From Defluviitaleaceae bacterium (GTDB taxonomy: Bacteria; Bacillota; Clostridia; Lachnospirales; WQUN01): a stretch of DNA of 52,935 nt. Location of the stretch: contig WQSB01000003.1 in assembly GCA_009788085.1 (NCBI GenBank), forward strand, positions 1 through 52,935. Reading direction: 5' to 3'. The notes beneath the pieces were generated by a model. That model searched no databases, was not told where the DNA came from, and worked only from the letters and a program-made list of their open reading frames with translations. A program made the position numbers and the translations under genes. Position 1 is the stretch's first letter; each line of letters begins with the position of its first letter. Below are positions 38,280 through 49,195 of the stretch, piece after piece.

Positions 38280-39056
38280 ATGGCTTGGAAACCAACAAAA
38301 CAAAAGGGCAGTGCTGAAATGCAATCAGCAACCGCCACGACACAGGGGAGCATCACGAATGCGGCAGACACAACAATACCCAACCGTAAGGCAAAATTCT
38401 ATGATGATATTCTTAATTGCCGTCTGCGTGAACTTATGGACGGCAGAGAAGCCAAAACGGAAGAATTGGCTAATGCCGTGGGCATTAGTTCTAGTGGGGT
38501 GCGTATGTGGTATACCGGATATGCCCGACCCGATTTAGATAAAATACCTATTATCTGCAAGTTTTATGGGGTTAGTGCGGATTGGTTGCTAGGATTGAGT
38601 GATGCACAGTCTATGGATATGGGGGCTAGGGAGATAAGCGAGAAAACAGGGTTGACAGACCATGCCTTGCTCAATCTTTTTCGCTATAGCCAAAATCAAA
38701 ACAACAATAAACCGCCAAACTCTTACGATTCCGCAACGGCAGCAGAAAGACTTTGGCTCATAAACAACCTTATAGAAGATGAAGAAACCCTAAATACACT
38801 TGCTGACAATGCAAATCTTTATGTGAATATTAGTAAGGCGGTTGATAATTTTAAACTGCCCGAATATGACGGTACGAGTGCAATCGAACTTACCAAGCTG
38901 GGGATTGAGAAGTTTGGTATGACGTTTAACTTCACACAGGGCAAGGAAACGGCTGATTATCATGCTTTTATGTGTCAGAAGTATTTTTTGGATTTTGTTG
39001 AGGGATTGGGTATGCCCGCCTACTGGCTGAAGGGGTGGGAAGCAGAGGATAGATGA
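38280..39056 (+). CDS. Xre-family helix-turn-helix regulator
   Basis: RLRELMDGREAKTEELANAVGISSSGVRMWYTGYARPDLDKIPIICKFYGVSADWLLGLSD. Confidence 0.88.
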   Translation: MAWKPTKQKGSAEMQSATATTQGSITNAADTTIPNRKAKFYDDILNCRLRELMDGREAKTEELANAVGISSSGVRMWYTGYARPDLDKIPIICKFYGVSADWLLGLSDAQSMDMGAREISEKTGLTDHALLNLFRYSQNQNNNKPPNSYDSATAAERLWLINNLIEDEETLNTLADNANLYVNISKAVDNFKLPEYDGTSAIELTKLGIEKFGMTFNFTQGKETADYHAFMCQKYFLDFVEGLGMPAYWLKGWEAEDR

Positions 39057-39079
39057 ACTTGTGACGTATAGGAGTGTGA

Positions 39080-39382
39080 ATGCTATTGTATAAAATTGCT
39101 TTATGCGAAGATGAAGAAATTTTTGCCGCGGCACACGAAAAAGCCTGTCGTGATATTTTTCATAAACTAAATATCGGGCATGAACTTACTACTTTTCGTA
39201 GCGGTGAGAATTTTTTTGATGTTTTTGAAACCCATCGGACGCGATATGACCTTATCGTTCTAGATATAATGCTGGACGGCATGAATGGCATTCAGCTTGC
39301 ACGAAAAATTCGGGAAAAAGACAAAACTGTGTGCATTATTTTCTTGACTTCTAACCGGGATTTTGCTTTGCGCTGGGTATGA
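39080..39382 (+). pseudogene. Truncated LytTR-type response regulator (receiver only)
   Basis: YKIALCEDEEIF...[43 protein letters not shown]; ends before the receiver's last elements and lacks the LytTR domain. Confidence 0.75.
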
Positions 39383-41901
39383 TGCTGTTTTCCACAGTCG
39401 GGTTGCTGGTGGCTTTTGCCATCGTAAATACGGTGGTTCGCAGTAGTGTGTACGATAATGTTATCGCCATCAGCCAGCGTGATAAAGTTATATACGCTGA
39501 ACGCATTGATGCTTGGTTAGCTATAGGTACTCACATGGTGGATAACCTTTCCAACATCGTGTTGAATGTCGGTATAGACCAAATTGATGCACTGGAGGCA
39601 GGGCTTCTAAACGAATACAACTTTTTGGACGGTGTTTACTTAGGTTTTTCTGACGGAGGCTTTGCTGGGTTTGGCGGTTGGATTCCCCCAGTTGGATGGG
39701 ATGCGTCAACGCGCCCTTGGTATATTGATGCCACTGCCGCCGGAGTTGGAACAACCATTACCACAACGCCTTACGTGTCTGGCGCAACCAATATTTTAGT
39801 AACTGCCGTAGCGCGTTATTTGGGCAATGTAGGCGGAAGGGGAGTAGTAGCTGCCATTGACATCCAGTTGGATTATATGATGAATATGATTGACAGTTTC
39901 GAGATAGCCGGAAACGGGTATCTATTTATGATTGACGAAAACGGAGGGGTCATAACACACCCGAATGCTGGCTTTCTCCCAACATTGGATGGCTTGCTAA
40001 ACATATATACGATTCCCGGATATGCACATGTTTTTAACCGCTTTCATGCTGGGGAGGAAGTTGTGCAATATGTGGATTCTCATGGTGTCTACTCATATTT
40101 CATGCAGATTCCGCTGCGCACAACAGGCTGGACTTTAGTGGCAGTTATTCCAACAGCTGTCACAAATGGGGCTGTTTGGCATATACTTTCGGTCGTTATG
40201 CTCACGATTATTTTTGTTCTGTTTGTTGTGACGCTGTTTTCGATTATTTTCCTGTCGCGCAAATTCATCAAGCCGTTACAAAATGTTATCACAAGCATAA
40301 ACTTGGTGGCAAAAGGTGATTTTAATATAAACCTCAACAGAGAGAATGTTGCGGGTGACGAAATTGGACAGCTTACCAATTGTATGTATGACCTTACTGA
40401 TGTTATCCAGTCTATGGTAGCGGACTTATCGAGAGTTTATGATGAATATATCGAAATTGGCAATATACGCTATGCCATTGATGACAGCAAATACGAAAAT
40501 TCCTTTAAGGAGATGATCGGGCTTGTAAATAAACTTCTTAATGCAACCACAAACGATATATTGAGCATTGCCGAAGTGTTTGAGCATGTAAGCAACGGAG
40601 AGTTTGATGAAAATATGAACACCGATGTATGGGTAGGGGAATGGGTAGTCATGCCAACCGCACTTAATCGGCTTACCGATAACCTAAAAGCCATCAGCAC
40701 CGAGATTGGTTCAATGATTGATGCGGCAGCAGTCAAAGGTGACTTAAATTTCAAAATTGAAGCCGATAAATACAGCGGTAGCTGGTACAAAATTATGGAT
40801 GGGCTTAACGGTATAGCTAAAGCTGTTGATACTCCGCTTAAAGCAATCGAATTTGGTATGGCTCAAATGAGGGCTGGCAATTTTGACCTGGAAAATATTG
40901 ACTCAATGATGAGGTCTAATGGGATGAATCCGAATGCAAGTTACTATAATGGCGCGTTTAGAAATATCATATCCAGTTTTGATGATGTTATTGTTACCGT
41001 AGCATCATATGTGAATGAGCTAGGTGGTGTGTTGGCAAAAATGGCAGAAGGAGATTTGCGCAACAGAATTGACCGCCATTATGTAGGCTCGTTCTCTTTG
41101 ATAAAGAGTTCTATAAATACCATCAACGAAACCTTGCATAAAACGATGTCCGAAATATCGGCAGCATCGACACAGGTATTGGCGGGAGCTACACAAATCG
41201 CACAAAGTGCGTCTGAATTATCAAGCGGTGCGGGGCAACAGTCGATTGCTGTTTCAGAGCTTAACGACACTATCGCTATGATTAGCAGCCAAACTAAACA
41301 AAATGCCGAAAACTCATTAACGGCTAACGAGCTTTCAGGCAAATCAGCAGACAATGCGCAAGCGGGCAATAATGCAATGCAACAAATGGTAGAAGCAATG
41401 TCGAAGATTAAGGAATCATCAAGCGACATTTCCAAAATTGTAAAGACCATACAAGACATCGCTTTCCAAACTAATTTACTGGCACTTAATGCTTCTGTGG
41501 AAGCGGCAAGAGCCGGGGAACACGGCAAAGGTTTTGCGGTTGTGGCAGACGAGGTTCGCACTTTGGCAGGGCGCAGTCAAACGGCGGCTGCCGAAACGGA
41601 GCATCTGATTCAAGGTTCAATCTTGCGTGTAGGTGCAGGCTCAACTATCGCGGAATCCACTGCCGCTTCACTTGATGCAATTGTTACAAGTGCTGATGAA
41701 GTGCTTTCAGTTATAAGCAAAATTTCTTCTGCCTCAAAAGAACAGGCAGAAGCGATTGCAAATGTAGGTGATGGGCTTACTCAAATTTCAATCGTTACCC
41801 AAAACAATTCGGCAGTTTCCGAGGAAACAGCGGCGGCTTCGCAGGAGTTGAACTCCCAAGCCGAATTGCTCCAGCGATTGGTGGCTTATTTCAAATTATA
41901 G
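39379..41901 (+). CDS. Methyl-accepting chemotaxis protein (Cache-like sensor, HAMP-like repeats), 5'-truncated
   Basis: TM-sensor-TM layout; signalling tip [40 protein letters not shown]. Confidence 0.93.
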   Translation: MMLFSTVGLLVAFAIVNTVVRSSVYDNVIAISQRDKVIYAERIDAWLAIGTHMVDNLSNIVLNVGIDQIDALEAGLLNEYNFLDGVYLGFSDGGFAGFGGWIPPVGWDASTRPWYIDATAAGVGTTITTTPYVSGATNILVTAVARYLGNVGGRGVVAAIDIQLDYMMNMIDSFEIAGNGYLFMIDENGGVITHPNAGFLPTLDGLLNIYTIPGYAHVFNRFHAGEEVVQYVDSHGVYSYFMQIPLRTTGWTLVAVIPTAVTNGAVWHILSVVMLTIIFVLFVVTLFSIIFLSRKFIKPLQNVITSINLVAKGDFNINLNRENVAGDEIGQLTNCMYDLTDVIQSMVADLSRVYDEYIEIGNIRYAIDDSKYENSFKEMIGLVNKLLNATTNDILSIAEVFEHVSNGEFDENMNTDVWVGEWVVMPTALNRLTDNLKAISTEIGSMIDAAAVKGDLNFKIEADKYSGSWYKIMDGLNGIAKAVDTPLKAIEFGMAQMRAGNFDLENIDSMMRSNGMNPNASYYNGAFRNIISSFDDVIVTVASYVNELGGVLAKMAEGDLRNRIDRHYVGSFSLIKSSINTINETLHKTMSEISAASTQVLAGATQIAQSASELSSGAGQQSIAVSELNDTIAMISSQTKQNAENSLTANELSGKSADNAQAGNNAMQQMVEAMSKIKESSSDISKIVKTIQDIAFQTNLLALNASVEAARAGEHGKGFAVVADEVRTLAGRSQTAAAETEHLIQGSILRVGAGSTIAESTAASLDAIVTSADEVLSVISKISSASKEQAEAIANVGDGLTQISIVTQNNSAVSEETAAASQELNSQAELLQRLVAYFKL

Positions 41902-41950
41902 ACCACATCCAATAGTGTGGATTTTCCACGTTTTGGCAATATATTATATT

Positions 41951-42002
41951 AGCCCCAAACAAAAACGGACATATAACCAAGTGTCAGTTTTTGTTTGGGG
42001 CT
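41951..42002 (+). terminator. Rho-independent terminator-like hairpin after the chemoreceptor
   Basis: AGCCCCAAACAAAAAC...GTTTTTGTTTGGGGCT perfect 16-bp stem. Confidence 0.75.
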
Positions 42003-42315
42003 ATTCGTAAATCAATTCTGCATAGATAATTTCCTCTACAGAGTGCTTTAGCATGCTCATGTAGGCAGCCCAATGCCAGTACATCTGTGTTGCGATTGGG
42101 CGGTGGGTTGTAATCGCCTATTGCCATATTTTGTGAGTGATTCTGATTCAGGCGGTCTTTTGGGTAGTGGTAGTGGTTTTCTTGATTGGCTCACAATAAT
42201 TCCTCCGAGGTTTGTATTTGTAGAGAGTTTCTACTGGTCTGTTTCCTCTTGGATTTTTTGAGTGCGTTAGAGGGTTGCAAAGGTTTCGTGTACGGCAGAT
42301 TGAAAATTATTCATT

Positions 42316-42371
42316 CGTAAGCGTCAAATAGACCCGCGTCTGTACGGAGGCGGGTCTATTTGACGCTTACG
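42316..42371. repeat. Perfect 22-bp inverted repeat with 12-nt loop (33-nt dispersed repeat, copy 2)
   Basis: CGTAAGCGTCAAATAGACCCGC-gtctgtacggag-GCGGGTCTATTTGACGCTTACG. Confidence 0.95.
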
Positions 42372-42732
42372 CTCAAGAATGGAGAATTTGCAAGTAACCT
42401 CGGTTTTGAGATAATGCGGAGGGCATTTCCAATTTAATTGCCGCCCCCTTGGCAATCGTAAACCTATTTGTCATTAAATTTATTGGCAAGCGAGATTCAA
42501 AGAAATATCCGTTCGGCAAAGAAACATTGGAGCTATTTGTTGGAATCCCAAATAACATATTTTTGCTTGAGGTTTGTGCTATGGTTATTGTAAATATCTT
42601 GCAGGTGAATGTTTGTTTTACCGGCGAAAAAAAATGGACAGAGCATATACTTGCTTAGAATTGAGGTGTTGAACACGTTTTCTCAATCTTTTCCTACTCC
42701 TTTATTTGTATTTAATCCAAATTATACCTTTT

Positions 42733-43737
42733 TTATTCATTCAAGAACCCGCCAACTTTTGTGAGCAGGTATTCATGGCTTGCGGGTTTTACTATAAATT
42801 CGTTTCCGCCTACCATTGTGGCATTGTTGATGTATTCCCTTGAAGAATTGCCCGTTAGGAAAATTAGTGGGGTTTTTGCGTGCTCGGGCATTTGGCGGAT
42901 TCTTACGGCAAGCTCAAAGCCGTCCATTTCGGGCATGTCAATGTCCAGGATAAATAAGTCGGGCTTTTGGGTTTCCATAACCTTAAGCGCGGCTTTGCCG
43001 CTTGGCACAGCAATGACTTTGTAATGGCTTTTAAGCGCGTTGTTTACAAAGGACAAAATTTCCGGCATATCGTCCACGGCAAGGATTTTTTTGTTTAAGT
43101 CCGTTCCCGCAAGCTTGCTTAAGGTTTCGTTGAATTTTTGCTTTAGCGTATTAATCATAGCCTTGGCATCGTCGTATTTTCCAGCGGCAAACAGATTTAA
43201 CAGGTTTGCGAACACAGCCGTTTCCGGGTGATGCGCTGCCAAATCTGCCAGAAGAACCCGCGCAGGCTCAACGAAGCCGTCGTTAAGAAGACTGCTTACG
43301 GCATTAATGCTTTTTGCGGTGTTTACATAAACTTCAATTTTGCTTGCGGACTTGGGTTCATCGCCGCCTTTTTGTGCCTTTTGCATTGCAACCGACAGCG
43401 ACAAAACTTCCGTTATAAAAGGCTTAAAATTCTTTTTTGCAAGGGGAATAAGTTTTTCGTCCTTTACGTATTGAATTATTCTTACCGCTTCCGTTTCAAG
43501 CCCGCGGGCATAAACCGTTTTAAGAAGCGTAAGCAGTGCGTCCATGCCCGAGGCAAATAATTTCCGCGCTTCGGATACGTTAATGCTTAATAGATTGTCT
43601 TCAAGCGTCACTGCCAAATTCGGAATTGTGTCAATAAAACTGTTTACGCCTAAATGAACGTCGTCGCTTGTGTTTGACCGGGGTACCAATAGGCCCGGAA
43701 TTCTGTGGAAATACCTTGTGCCGTCGTGGCTGTTCAT
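42733..43737 (-). CDS. Response regulator with about 200-aa N-terminal helical domain and C-terminal receiver
   Basis: Receiver KKILAVDDMPEILSF...LFILDIDMPEMDG...LIFLTGNSS...FIVKPAS; start overlaps stop of upstream kinase (ATGA). Confidence 0.85.
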   Translation of the reverse strand: MNSHDGTRYFHRIPGLLVPRSNTSDDVHLGVNSFIDTIPNLAVTLEDNLLSINVSEARKLFASGMDALLTLLKTVYARGLETEAVRIIQYVKDEKLIPLAKKNFKPFITEVLSLSVAMQKAQKGGDEPKSASKIEVYVNTAKSINAVSSLLNDGFVEPARVLLADLAAHHPETAVFANLLNLFAAGKYDDAKAMINTLKQKFNETLSKLAGTDLNKKILAVDDMPEILSFVNNALKSHYKVIAVPSGKAALKVMETQKPDLFILDIDMPEMDGFELAVRIRQMPEHAKTPLIFLTGNSSREYINNATMVGGNEFIVKPASHEYLLTKVGGFLNE

Positions 43738-46091
43738 TTTAACTTCTCCTCCAATTCGGTTAGTTTATTTGAAGCGTTCTCGCAATCGAACGCTTCAAGA
43801 GCGGAAATGATTTGCTTTAGCAATTCGTCAATGTCCGCGTCATATGCGAAGCTCGTGTGTGGGGATAAAACCTCCAGTGCACCGTCGCGGTCATAACCTT
43901 CGGCGGCGGCTTTCGCTTCGGCTATGACCGGCAAAAGCAAAGATTTATCCGCGGATTCTTTTTCGGCGTTGTCTTCGGGAAGCGCGCCGCGCAAAACCTT
44001 TTCCAGTTCCAAAAGCCCTTCCTTGAAAGGTGGATAGTTCTCTTGGCAAAAGGTTGTGTCGTTATCAATTGCGGCACGCTCCAGCTTGGAGGAAATGCTC
44101 CCAAGCTTTGAAGCTCCTATGTTTCTAAGCGCGCTTTTTAAGCCGTGGACTTCAATTGTAAAGGCTTTGATGTCGGTGGTGAGGAATTTGTCCATTTTTT
44201 CAATCCGTTCCGGCAGAAGCTTTACTGTTAGCTTCACAGTGTCCACATATAAGTCCGGCAGGCCGCTCATTGCGTCAATTGCGGTTTCAACGTCCAGCCC
44301 TTTTATTTTTTTCAATTGCTCAATGGGAGACTGTGCCGTTTCGGCCGGCTTGTTTTCGCCTTTTTCCTTTTTCTCCCGTGCGGCCTCAAGGGTTTCGGGG
44401 GTTTGCTTGTCCCGGATGTATTTATTCAGAATATCGTTTAGCTGCGCGGTGTCTATGGGTTTTGATATGAAATCGTCAAAGCCGTTTTGCAGAAATATTT
44501 TGTCTTGCCCAACAACGGCGTTTGCCGTAAGCGCGATTACCGGGAGAGTGTATTTTTCCTCGCGAATAAGCTTGGTTGTTTCCATTCCGTCAAGCTCCGG
44601 CATCATGTGGTCCATGAAAATAATATCGTATTCATTGCCGTTGCGGACTTTCTCAAGAGCTTCGTGTCCGCTTATAGCCGTGTCAATTTGAATGCCATAG
44701 GGCTTCATAAGACCAGTTGCAACGAACAAGTTGGTTTTCATGTCGTCTACAATCAGCACGCTACCGTATGGCATAAATTCGCGCACTACTGTTGCTCGCT
44801 TCATGCCAGCAAATTTAAAGTTTTGCAAACTTGCGGCGGCTTCCGCGCCAATAATTTTTGTGTCTTCCGTAAGCTCCTGGGGTATTTCCACGGTGAACAC
44901 GGAGCCTTTGCCAAGTTCGCTTTCCGCCGAAATTTTACCGTTCATTAATTCTAATATGTTTCGCGTGATGCTTATGCCAAGGCCCGCGCCGCCTGTTGTG
45001 CGGTTGGCTTCTTGGTTAAACGACGAAAAGTCGTCGCGCAGCAAGCTCTTAAGATGCTCTTGCGCTATGCCCTGCCCCGTGTCCCGGACTGTGAAAACAA
45101 GGGAAACGCCGCTTCGCGTGGTTTTGGGGCTCACCTCAAGAGTGACGCTTCCCTTGCCTGTAAATTTTATCGCATTGGATAAAATATTGTTTGCTGCCTG
45201 TTTAACACGTAGCTCGTCACCGATTAACGTGGCGGGCAGCTCTTCCGAAATCTTTACTATAAAGTCTAGGGTTTTGTCCTCAAGGCGCATTACGTTTAAA
45301 CGGATGATGTCGTTTATAAACGATGCAGTGTCGTACTTGTTCGGCGAGATTTCAAATTTGCCCGCCTGCATTTGAGAAAGGTCAAGCACGTCGTTGATGA
45401 TGCCCAAAAGGGTTTTGCCCGAGTTGTGGATTCTTTCAAACGCGCTTTTGGTTTCTGTCGAATGGTCGCTATTGTCCAGCTCAATATCTGAAATTCCGAT
45501 TATCGCGTTCATTGGGGTGCGCAATTCGTGGCTCATTGTAGCCAAAAACTTTGCTTTTGACGCATTGGCTTGTTTTGCCGCCTCAAGTGCATTGCTTACT
45601 TCGGTTACATCATTAAGAAGCACCATTATCCCGGTGCTTTCGCCTGTCTCGTCCGTCATTGGCGAAACATGGGCAGAGTATGTACGCACCACCCCCGCCA
45701 AATCCACCTCTTCATCCAGTGAAATTATCGTGCTTTGCATTTTTGCGAAGTTGATTGCACCCGAGAGCCGCATCATGTTTTTTGCCGACATAGCAGGCTT
45801 TAGTACGTTCTTGTAATATTTGCCGCTTAGAAATTCAAAGCTTGCAATGCCTACTTTTTCCAAGAAAGTTTTGGACGCATAGATGAACTTTTTATCTAAA
45901 TCCAGCAAAAACATAGTGTTTGCCGCATTTTCAAGGGCAAGATTCATATACCGCAGCTCGTCGGCAGATGCCTCTTTTTTTGCAATATCGGCCTCCGCAA
46001 ATGCAATTTTCATTTTCAGCTCGCTGTTCTCTTTTTGCAGCTCCTTGATTATTGCTTTCAGGTTGCTTTGATTGTCCAATTTATTTTTCAT
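43734..46091 (-). CDS. Soluble hybrid histidine kinase (PAS, HisKA, HATPase, receiver, HPt)
   Basis: MSHELRTPMNAIIGISDIEL, NILSNAIKFTGKG, GLGISITRNILELMNG, DIIFMDHMMPELDG, HPt-like EVHGLKSALRNIGA; no TM seen. Confidence 0.93.
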   Translation of the reverse strand: MKNKLDNQSNLKAIIKELQKENSELKMKIAFAEADIAKKEASADELRYMNLALENAANTMFLLDLDKKFIYASKTFLEKVGIASFEFLSGKYYKNVLKPAMSAKNMMRLSGAINFAKMQSTIISLDEEVDLAGVVRTYSAHVSPMTDETGESTGIMVLLNDVTEVSNALEAAKQANASKAKFLATMSHELRTPMNAIIGISDIELDNSDHSTETKSAFERIHNSGKTLLGIINDVLDLSQMQAGKFEISPNKYDTASFINDIIRLNVMRLEDKTLDFIVKISEELPATLIGDELRVKQAANNILSNAIKFTGKGSVTLEVSPKTTRSGVSLVFTVRDTGQGIAQEHLKSLLRDDFSSFNQEANRTTGGAGLGISITRNILELMNGKISAESELGKGSVFTVEIPQELTEDTKIIGAEAAASLQNFKFAGMKRATVVREFMPYGSVLIVDDMKTNLFVATGLMKPYGIQIDTAISGHEALEKVRNGNEYDIIFMDHMMPELDGMETTKLIREEKYTLPVIALTANAVVGQDKIFLQNGFDDFISKPIDTAQLNDILNKYIRDKQTPETLEAAREKKEKGENKPAETAQSPIEQLKKIKGLDVETAIDAMSGLPDLYVDTVKLTVKLLPERIEKMDKFLTTDIKAFTIEVHGLKSALRNIGASKLGSISSKLERAAIDNDTTFCQENYPPFKEGLLELEKVLRGALPEDNAEKESADKSLLLPVIAEAKAAAEGYDRDGALEVLSPHTSFAYDADIDELLKQIISALEAFDCENASNKLTELEEKLK

Positions 46092-46245
46092 TGAGAGCCC
46101 ACTCCTTGAAAAATCACACGCCGCTGCATTCCAGCGTTGCTTATTTTGCGTGGCTTTTATTATAACATGTCAGCGAAAAAAATAAATACATACATATCAA
46201 TCCCTGCCCGTCTCATATATTTACATAAGGATACAGAGACGGGGT

Positions 46246-47838
46246 GTGGTTTTTATCAATCGCAGACGAATTCTCACAGGGGCGTTGACTTTGACGGCCG
46301 CCGGGGTGATTACACGGATTTTGGGTTTCGTGTACCGGATATACATGTCGAATCTGATGGGCGCGGAAGGCATGGGGCTGTACCAGCTGATTATGCCGGT
46401 GTACGCACTGGCGTGGAGCATTTCCTGTGCGGGGTTTAATACGACGGTGTCAAAGCTGACCGCCCAAGAGAAAGCGAAGGGCGAATTCGGCAATATGAAC
46501 CGGATGCTAAAGCAGTCCGTGGTAATTACAACGATGCTGGGAATTTTGCTGACGGTGGCGTTGTATTTTGGTGCGGAATTGCTTTCAGTGCATTTTTTCA
46601 ATGATGCGCGGACGCTTCTGCCATTGCAGATTTTGTCGCTGGCGTTCCCGTTTATGGCGGCGGGGACGTGTATGCGCGGGTATTTCATCGGCTTACAGGA
46701 GACAAAGGTGCCCGCCGCAAATCAGGTGCTGGAGCAAATTGTTCGCATGGTGGTAATTTATTTTATCGCGGGGAGCTTTGTGCCCCGAGGCTTGGAATAC
46801 GCCGCCGCCGCCGCGCTGATTGCTATTGTGGCCGAGGAAATCTTTTCGTTTCTATTCGTATTTGTGGCGTATAGGTTCCACAAGAAGGGCAAAAAGTTAT
46901 GGAAGCCTCCGACTCTTTCCGCCGCCCAAAGCCTTACTTTAATAATGGGAATGGCCTTGCCCCTGACCGGAAACCGCGTGGCCGGGTCACTTCTTACTGC
47001 GTGGGAAAATGTGCTGATTCCGCAACGCCTGCAAATGTATGGACTTTCCGCCACGGAGGCCATCAGCGAATTTGGGCGCATTACCGGTATGGCCATTCCA
47101 CTGATTTTCTTTCCGACAGCCGTTCTCACCGCTTTAAGTGTGACGCTGGTTCCGGCTGTTTCCGAGGCCGTTGCTTCCCGGGATATGCGCGGCGTCTCCG
47201 GCATTGCATCAAAGGCCCTGTTGTTCGCCTCCGTCACGGGGATGGGCGCGGCGGCGTTGTTCCTCTTCTTTGGCCACGAGCTGGGAATGGCCATTTATAA
47301 TCAGCCTATCGGGATGATGCTGATGCTTTTGGGTATTATGTGTCCGTTTATTTACATGCAAATTGTGCTTTCCGGGGTGCTGAACGGTCTGGGTTGCCAG
47401 ATGTTCATTTTCCGCAACAGTCTGATTTCGTCGGGGATTTCAATTGCGTTTATCTTTCTGCTGGTTCCGCGTTTTGGCCTTAGCGCGTACATATTCGGCT
47501 GGCTGTTCTCGCTGGTGGTGGTTATCGCTCTGGGGTTATATAAAATTCGCCAGTTTATGCCCATTGAAATGGAATTCTCCCGTTGGATGATTCGTCCACT
47601 GATTGCCGCCTCCGCCGCTGGGCTTGTTTCACGCCTTGCCGCCGACCGCTTCTTGTTGGAATTCGCCGGACTGCGAATCGGGCTGGCTTTGGCAATCGCC
47701 TTGCTGGGGATTATTTTCTTCGTGGGTGTGTTGCTGTCGGGCTGTATTACAAGGGACGAAATCCGGCGGCTGTTTGAACGCAAAAATCGCGGAGATTCTC
47801 CCCGCGACTCGCAAACTTTCAAAGATGTAATTGTGTAA
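46246..47838 (+). CDS. spoVB: Stage V sporulation protein B / MurJ-like flippase family
   Basis: TLTAAGVITRILGFVYRIYMSNLMGAEGMGLYQLIMPVY; multi-TM; GTG start. Confidence 0.88.
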   Translation: MVFINRRRILTGALTLTAAGVITRILGFVYRIYMSNLMGAEGMGLYQLIMPVYALAWSISCAGFNTTVSKLTAQEKAKGEFGNMNRMLKQSVVITTMLGILLTVALYFGAELLSVHFFNDARTLLPLQILSLAFPFMAAGTCMRGYFIGLQETKVPAANQVLEQIVRMVVIYFIAGSFVPRGLEYAAAAALIAIVAEEIFSFLFVFVAYRFHKKGKKLWKPPTLSAAQSLTLIMGMALPLTGNRVAGSLLTAWENVLIPQRLQMYGLSATEAISEFGRITGMAIPLIFFPTAVLTALSVTLVPAVSEAVASRDMRGVSGIASKALLFASVTGMGAAALFLFFGHELGMAIYNQPIGMMLMLLGIMCPFIYMQIVLSGVLNGLGCQMFIFRNSLISSGISIAFIFLLVPRFGLSAYIFGWLFSLVVVIALGLYKIRQFMPIEMEFSRWMIRPLIAASAAGLVSRLAADRFLLEFAGLRIGLALAIALLGIIFFVGVLLSGCITRDEIRRLFERKNRGDSPRDSQTFKDVIV

Positions 47839-47960
47839 AGTCAATTTCCGTTTGCACCGATATAGGTATGAACGGAGAAAAGTACGCAAGGATGCGCCCG
47901 AGATGGCTGTGGATGTCATTGGGGTGCATTTTTATTTGCAAGCAAAACGGGAGGTTTAGC

Positions 47961-49085
47961 ATGAGTTTAAGTGTAACTGCAAATTACAATCACTCAAATG
48001 TCATCAGCTTTGAAGAAAAGAAAGCCATTTTCCAAAAGCTTACGGGCAAAAGCATACAAATGCCCGAAAGCGGCGTGATGCCGCATATATTGTCGCCGGA
48101 GTCCACGATTGAGCTTGGGTTTTTCGGTGAATTTTTCAGGGTGGGATTTTCTTCGCCGGACGGGCATATGGCCGCCGTGGAAAATCTCGCGAGAAGATTC
48201 GCAGAAATGCGTGAGGAATTGCTTGAACGATACAGCGACGACCAAGATACTCTTTACAAGCGGATGGGCAAGCTAAACCAAGCTTTCGAAGCCGCCTTAC
48301 GCAGTACGACCTTGGTTCCGATTCCGAAAATGCCCAACGCAGAGCGTAGCTGGAACGAATACGAGACTATGCGCAAAATTGCGCAGTATATTCAGGAAAG
48401 CTTGATTCGACATATGGATGCCTTTTTTGAGGATTTTCTGCTAAGTATACAAAGTCAGGGTTTTCAGGAAGCGTTTGACGGCAGCATGGCCAGGTTAAAG
48501 AGTGATGAAACCAGCTCATTGGAACGCCTGTCGTACAGCGATGCCGCCAGAATGCTTGACACATTGTCCACATGGCATGAAACAACCGACGAGGATGGTA
48601 ATCAAATCGGAATAATGCGCAGACATGAGGAGTCCTTTAGGGCAATTGTACAAGACGAAAGCATCTCGCGCGCAGTACGGGATGAAATTGCCGAATTGCT
48701 GGGAATTTTCGCGGCGGCGGAAGCCAGCACGTCGTGTTATGACCCGGAGACTAATTCGGTGAACATAGCCCCCGAGAGAACCAAGTTGGAAAAGACATTT
48801 AATGTTAGAGGCGGCTTGTTGGTTCTGACATTCTGTAGTGAACGCGGCCTGATTAGTGCGGAGATTATTCGCGGCGGGCATTATGGAAAAACAAACACAG
48901 AGCTTGGGCGCGTTCAGGAACCCGAAATTGTTACGGATGAGATGCGGCAGATTCTAAACATGTCTCCCGAGGATGGCCATGGCCCGAATATTAATGAAAA
49001 TGTTGTCCGATTGCTGGGCCGCATTGGCGTTGATACCAGTAGGAGTTTTAGCGTAAATGGCAGGGCTTTTCAGGCTATAAAATAA
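47961..49085 (+). CDS. Hypothetical protein of unknown family
   Basis: RBS GGAGGTTT before ATG 47961; long open frame, no recognised motif. Confidence 0.7.
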   Translation: MSLSVTANYNHSNVISFEEKKAIFQKLTGKSIQMPESGVMPHILSPESTIELGFFGEFFRVGFSSPDGHMAAVENLARRFAEMREELLERYSDDQDTLYKRMGKLNQAFEAALRSTTLVPIPKMPNAERSWNEYETMRKIAQYIQESLIRHMDAFFEDFLLSIQSQGFQEAFDGSMARLKSDETSSLERLSYSDAARMLDTLSTWHETTDEDGNQIGIMRRHEESFRAIVQDESISRAVRDEIAELLGIFAAAEASTSCYDPETNSVNIAPERTKLEKTFNVRGGLLVLTFCSERGLISAEIIRGGHYGKTNTELGRVQEPEIVTDEMRQILNMSPEDGHGPNINENVVRLLGRIGVDTSRSFSVNGRAFQAIK

Positions 49086-49167
49086 TGAGAGCGGCCCAAG
49101 GGTATTGGCAAAGAGGGCGGCAACGCGGGGAGTGAGGCGCGCGACTAAACTGGCGCAATGATATAAA

Positions 49168-49195
49168 CGCCGCCGCGCTTGCGGGAGCGGCGGCG
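49168..49195. repeat. GC-rich hairpin
   Basis: CGCCGCCGC-gcttgcggga-GCGGCGGCG. Confidence 0.7.
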
